Assembly: GCA_964630755.1 (NCBI GenBank)
Contig: CAZVYS010000005.1
Coordinates: 1-48,339 of the forward strand
Reading direction: 5' to 3'
Source: CAZVYS01 sp964630755
Lineage (GTDB): Bacteria; Patescibacteriota; Microgenomatia; UBA1400; CG1-02-47-37
Length of the DNA: 48,339 bases
This document shows positions 47,787 through 48,339 of this stretch, one piece after another. A model generated the notes under the pieces. That model worked only from the letters and a program-made list of their open reading frames with translations, was not told the origin of the DNA and did not search any database. How positions within the stretch are numbered: position 1 is the stretch's first letter; each line of letters begins with the position of its first letter. The translations under genes were made by a program, and so were the position numbers.

Positions 47787-48339
47787 ATGAATAAAAAATG
47801 GCAGTTTGTAGTGAGTATTTTGGTTTTAACGGCGATGATTGTTTCAATCGTCCGACCAGTATTTGCAGGTGAAGATAATTCTGAATGTGAAAAATTTGGG
47901 ATGTTACATGGTGAAAATGGGGAGTGTGTATATGATCCAGAGATGAAGATGGGAGTTGTCTATCCGATTCCTCTTGGGGACTTAGGATATGGAATTGTAC
48001 CGATGAATATGGCTATAGAAGGGCTATTTCCATTTGTTGCTGGTCAGGTTGAGTTTGCCTTTGATGCCATTGATGGTGCTGGCAGTATCATGTTGAGGGC
48101 AGATAAGATTAATCAAGAAGTTGAAATTGAAGGCATTTCAGAAAAATTTCTTTATCAAATGGAGTCAACTGAAAACGGTTGTCGGGTTCTTTTTGAAGGA
48201 AAAATAGCTGGGGCTCATTTTAAATTCGAAGAAGATTCCATTTGTGAGATAGCTAACTTTGTCTTGTCTTTTATTCAACAACTAGTAGAGTTTATTAATG
48301 ATCTGCCAGTAGGCTTGAGAGAGCTTGCCGTAAAGGAAG
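47787..48339 (+). CDS. Secreted hypothetical protein (3' end outside window)
   Basis: At least 184 aa, open to the end of the window. Signal peptide MNKKWQFVVSILVLTAMIVS to VFA at about residue 27. The mature start has two close cysteines (SECEKFG and GECVYDP), then a soluble region with hydrophobic patches (FPFVAGQVEFAFDAIDGAG) and two further cysteines. No family recognised. The start is supported by GGAG about 8 nt upstream and by the signal peptide. Confidence 0.7.
   Translation, partial: MNKKWQFVVSILVLTAMIVSIVRPVFAGEDNSECEKFGMLHGENGECVYDPEMKMGVVYPIPLGDLGYGIVPMNMAIEGLFPFVAGQVEFAFDAIDGAGSIMLRADKINQEVEIEGISEKFLYQMESTENGCRVLFEGKIAGAHFKFEEDSICEIANFVLSFIQQLVEFINDLPVGLRELAVKE

Noticed and set aside
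1..48339. Recoded UGA (code 25 or 4) as in some CPR lineages
   Set aside because: UGA ends many genes at the expected family length (dnaX, rpsF, cysS), and reading through is not needed for any conserved protein.

Overview
The window looks like a piece of a small, AT-rich, streamlined bacterial genome, most likely a Candidate Phyla Radiation (Patescibacteria) organism, possibly Microgenomates-like. This placement is an inference. It rests on compact genes with overlapping starts and stops, many short versions of core proteins (YbeY 90 aa, RF1 297 aa, a bL9 with a shortened N-terminal domain), several lineage-type hypothetical membrane proteins, and few biosynthetic genes. UGA is used normally as stop. 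There is one sequencing gap of ten N at 43226-43235.

Layout. 1-4.1 kb: ybeY, dnaX, ybaB, a divergent SAM-hydrolase-like gene, recR and a nucleoside-deoxyribosyltransferase-like protein fused to a ribbon-helix-helix tail. 4.1-9.6 kb: a cell-surface locus with a small WxL-like protein, a large WxL-like protein and two DUF916/WxLIP-type membrane-anchored partners, with hairpins before or inside the genes. 9.7-18.9 kb: a PaaX/Cas2-like regulator between two identical palindromes, a basic coiled-coil protein, cysS, a Tat-signal HExxH protein, PEP synthase, an aminotransferase and a sulfotransferase-like protein. 18.9-23.9 kb: ychF, rpsF-ssb-rpsR, CtpA, rplI and HtrA. 23.8-31.4 kb (minus strand): prfA, rpmE, an EamA transporter, hisS, an M29 aminopeptidase, an FAD oxidoreductase with a structured leader, a TrpR-like regulator and an anchored surface protein. 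31.5-40.5 kb: UlaG-like hydrolase, dnaB, glutaredoxin, tRNA-Leu(CAA), efp, an Lgt-like protein, DksA/TraR, RluA, a LytR_C protein, yebC and a membrane protein.

40.5-48.3 kb is accessory-like: two AT-rich intergenic stretches with three exact DnaA boxes, an HD hydrolase, a Xer recombinase broken by the gap, an operon of three very small membrane proteins bounded by RNA hairpins, a REP-associated tyrosine transposase (RAYT), a YgeW-type carbamoyltransferase with carbamate kinase, and a secreted protein running off the end behind a long structured leader.

The most unusual features are these. (1) A 23-nt REP-like palindrome is present in ten copies from 27.3 to 47.4 kb. Two copies lie in frame inside the RAYT gene and a third supplies its stop codon. 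(2) A complete WxL/WxLIP-type surface system, known from Firmicutes, sits in what looks like a CPR genome. (3) Many genes have a -10 box ending 5-8 nt before the start codon, most often exactly 6 nt, which suggests leaderless mRNAs are common. (4) Several leaders and intercistronic regions look like RNA switches or attenuators.
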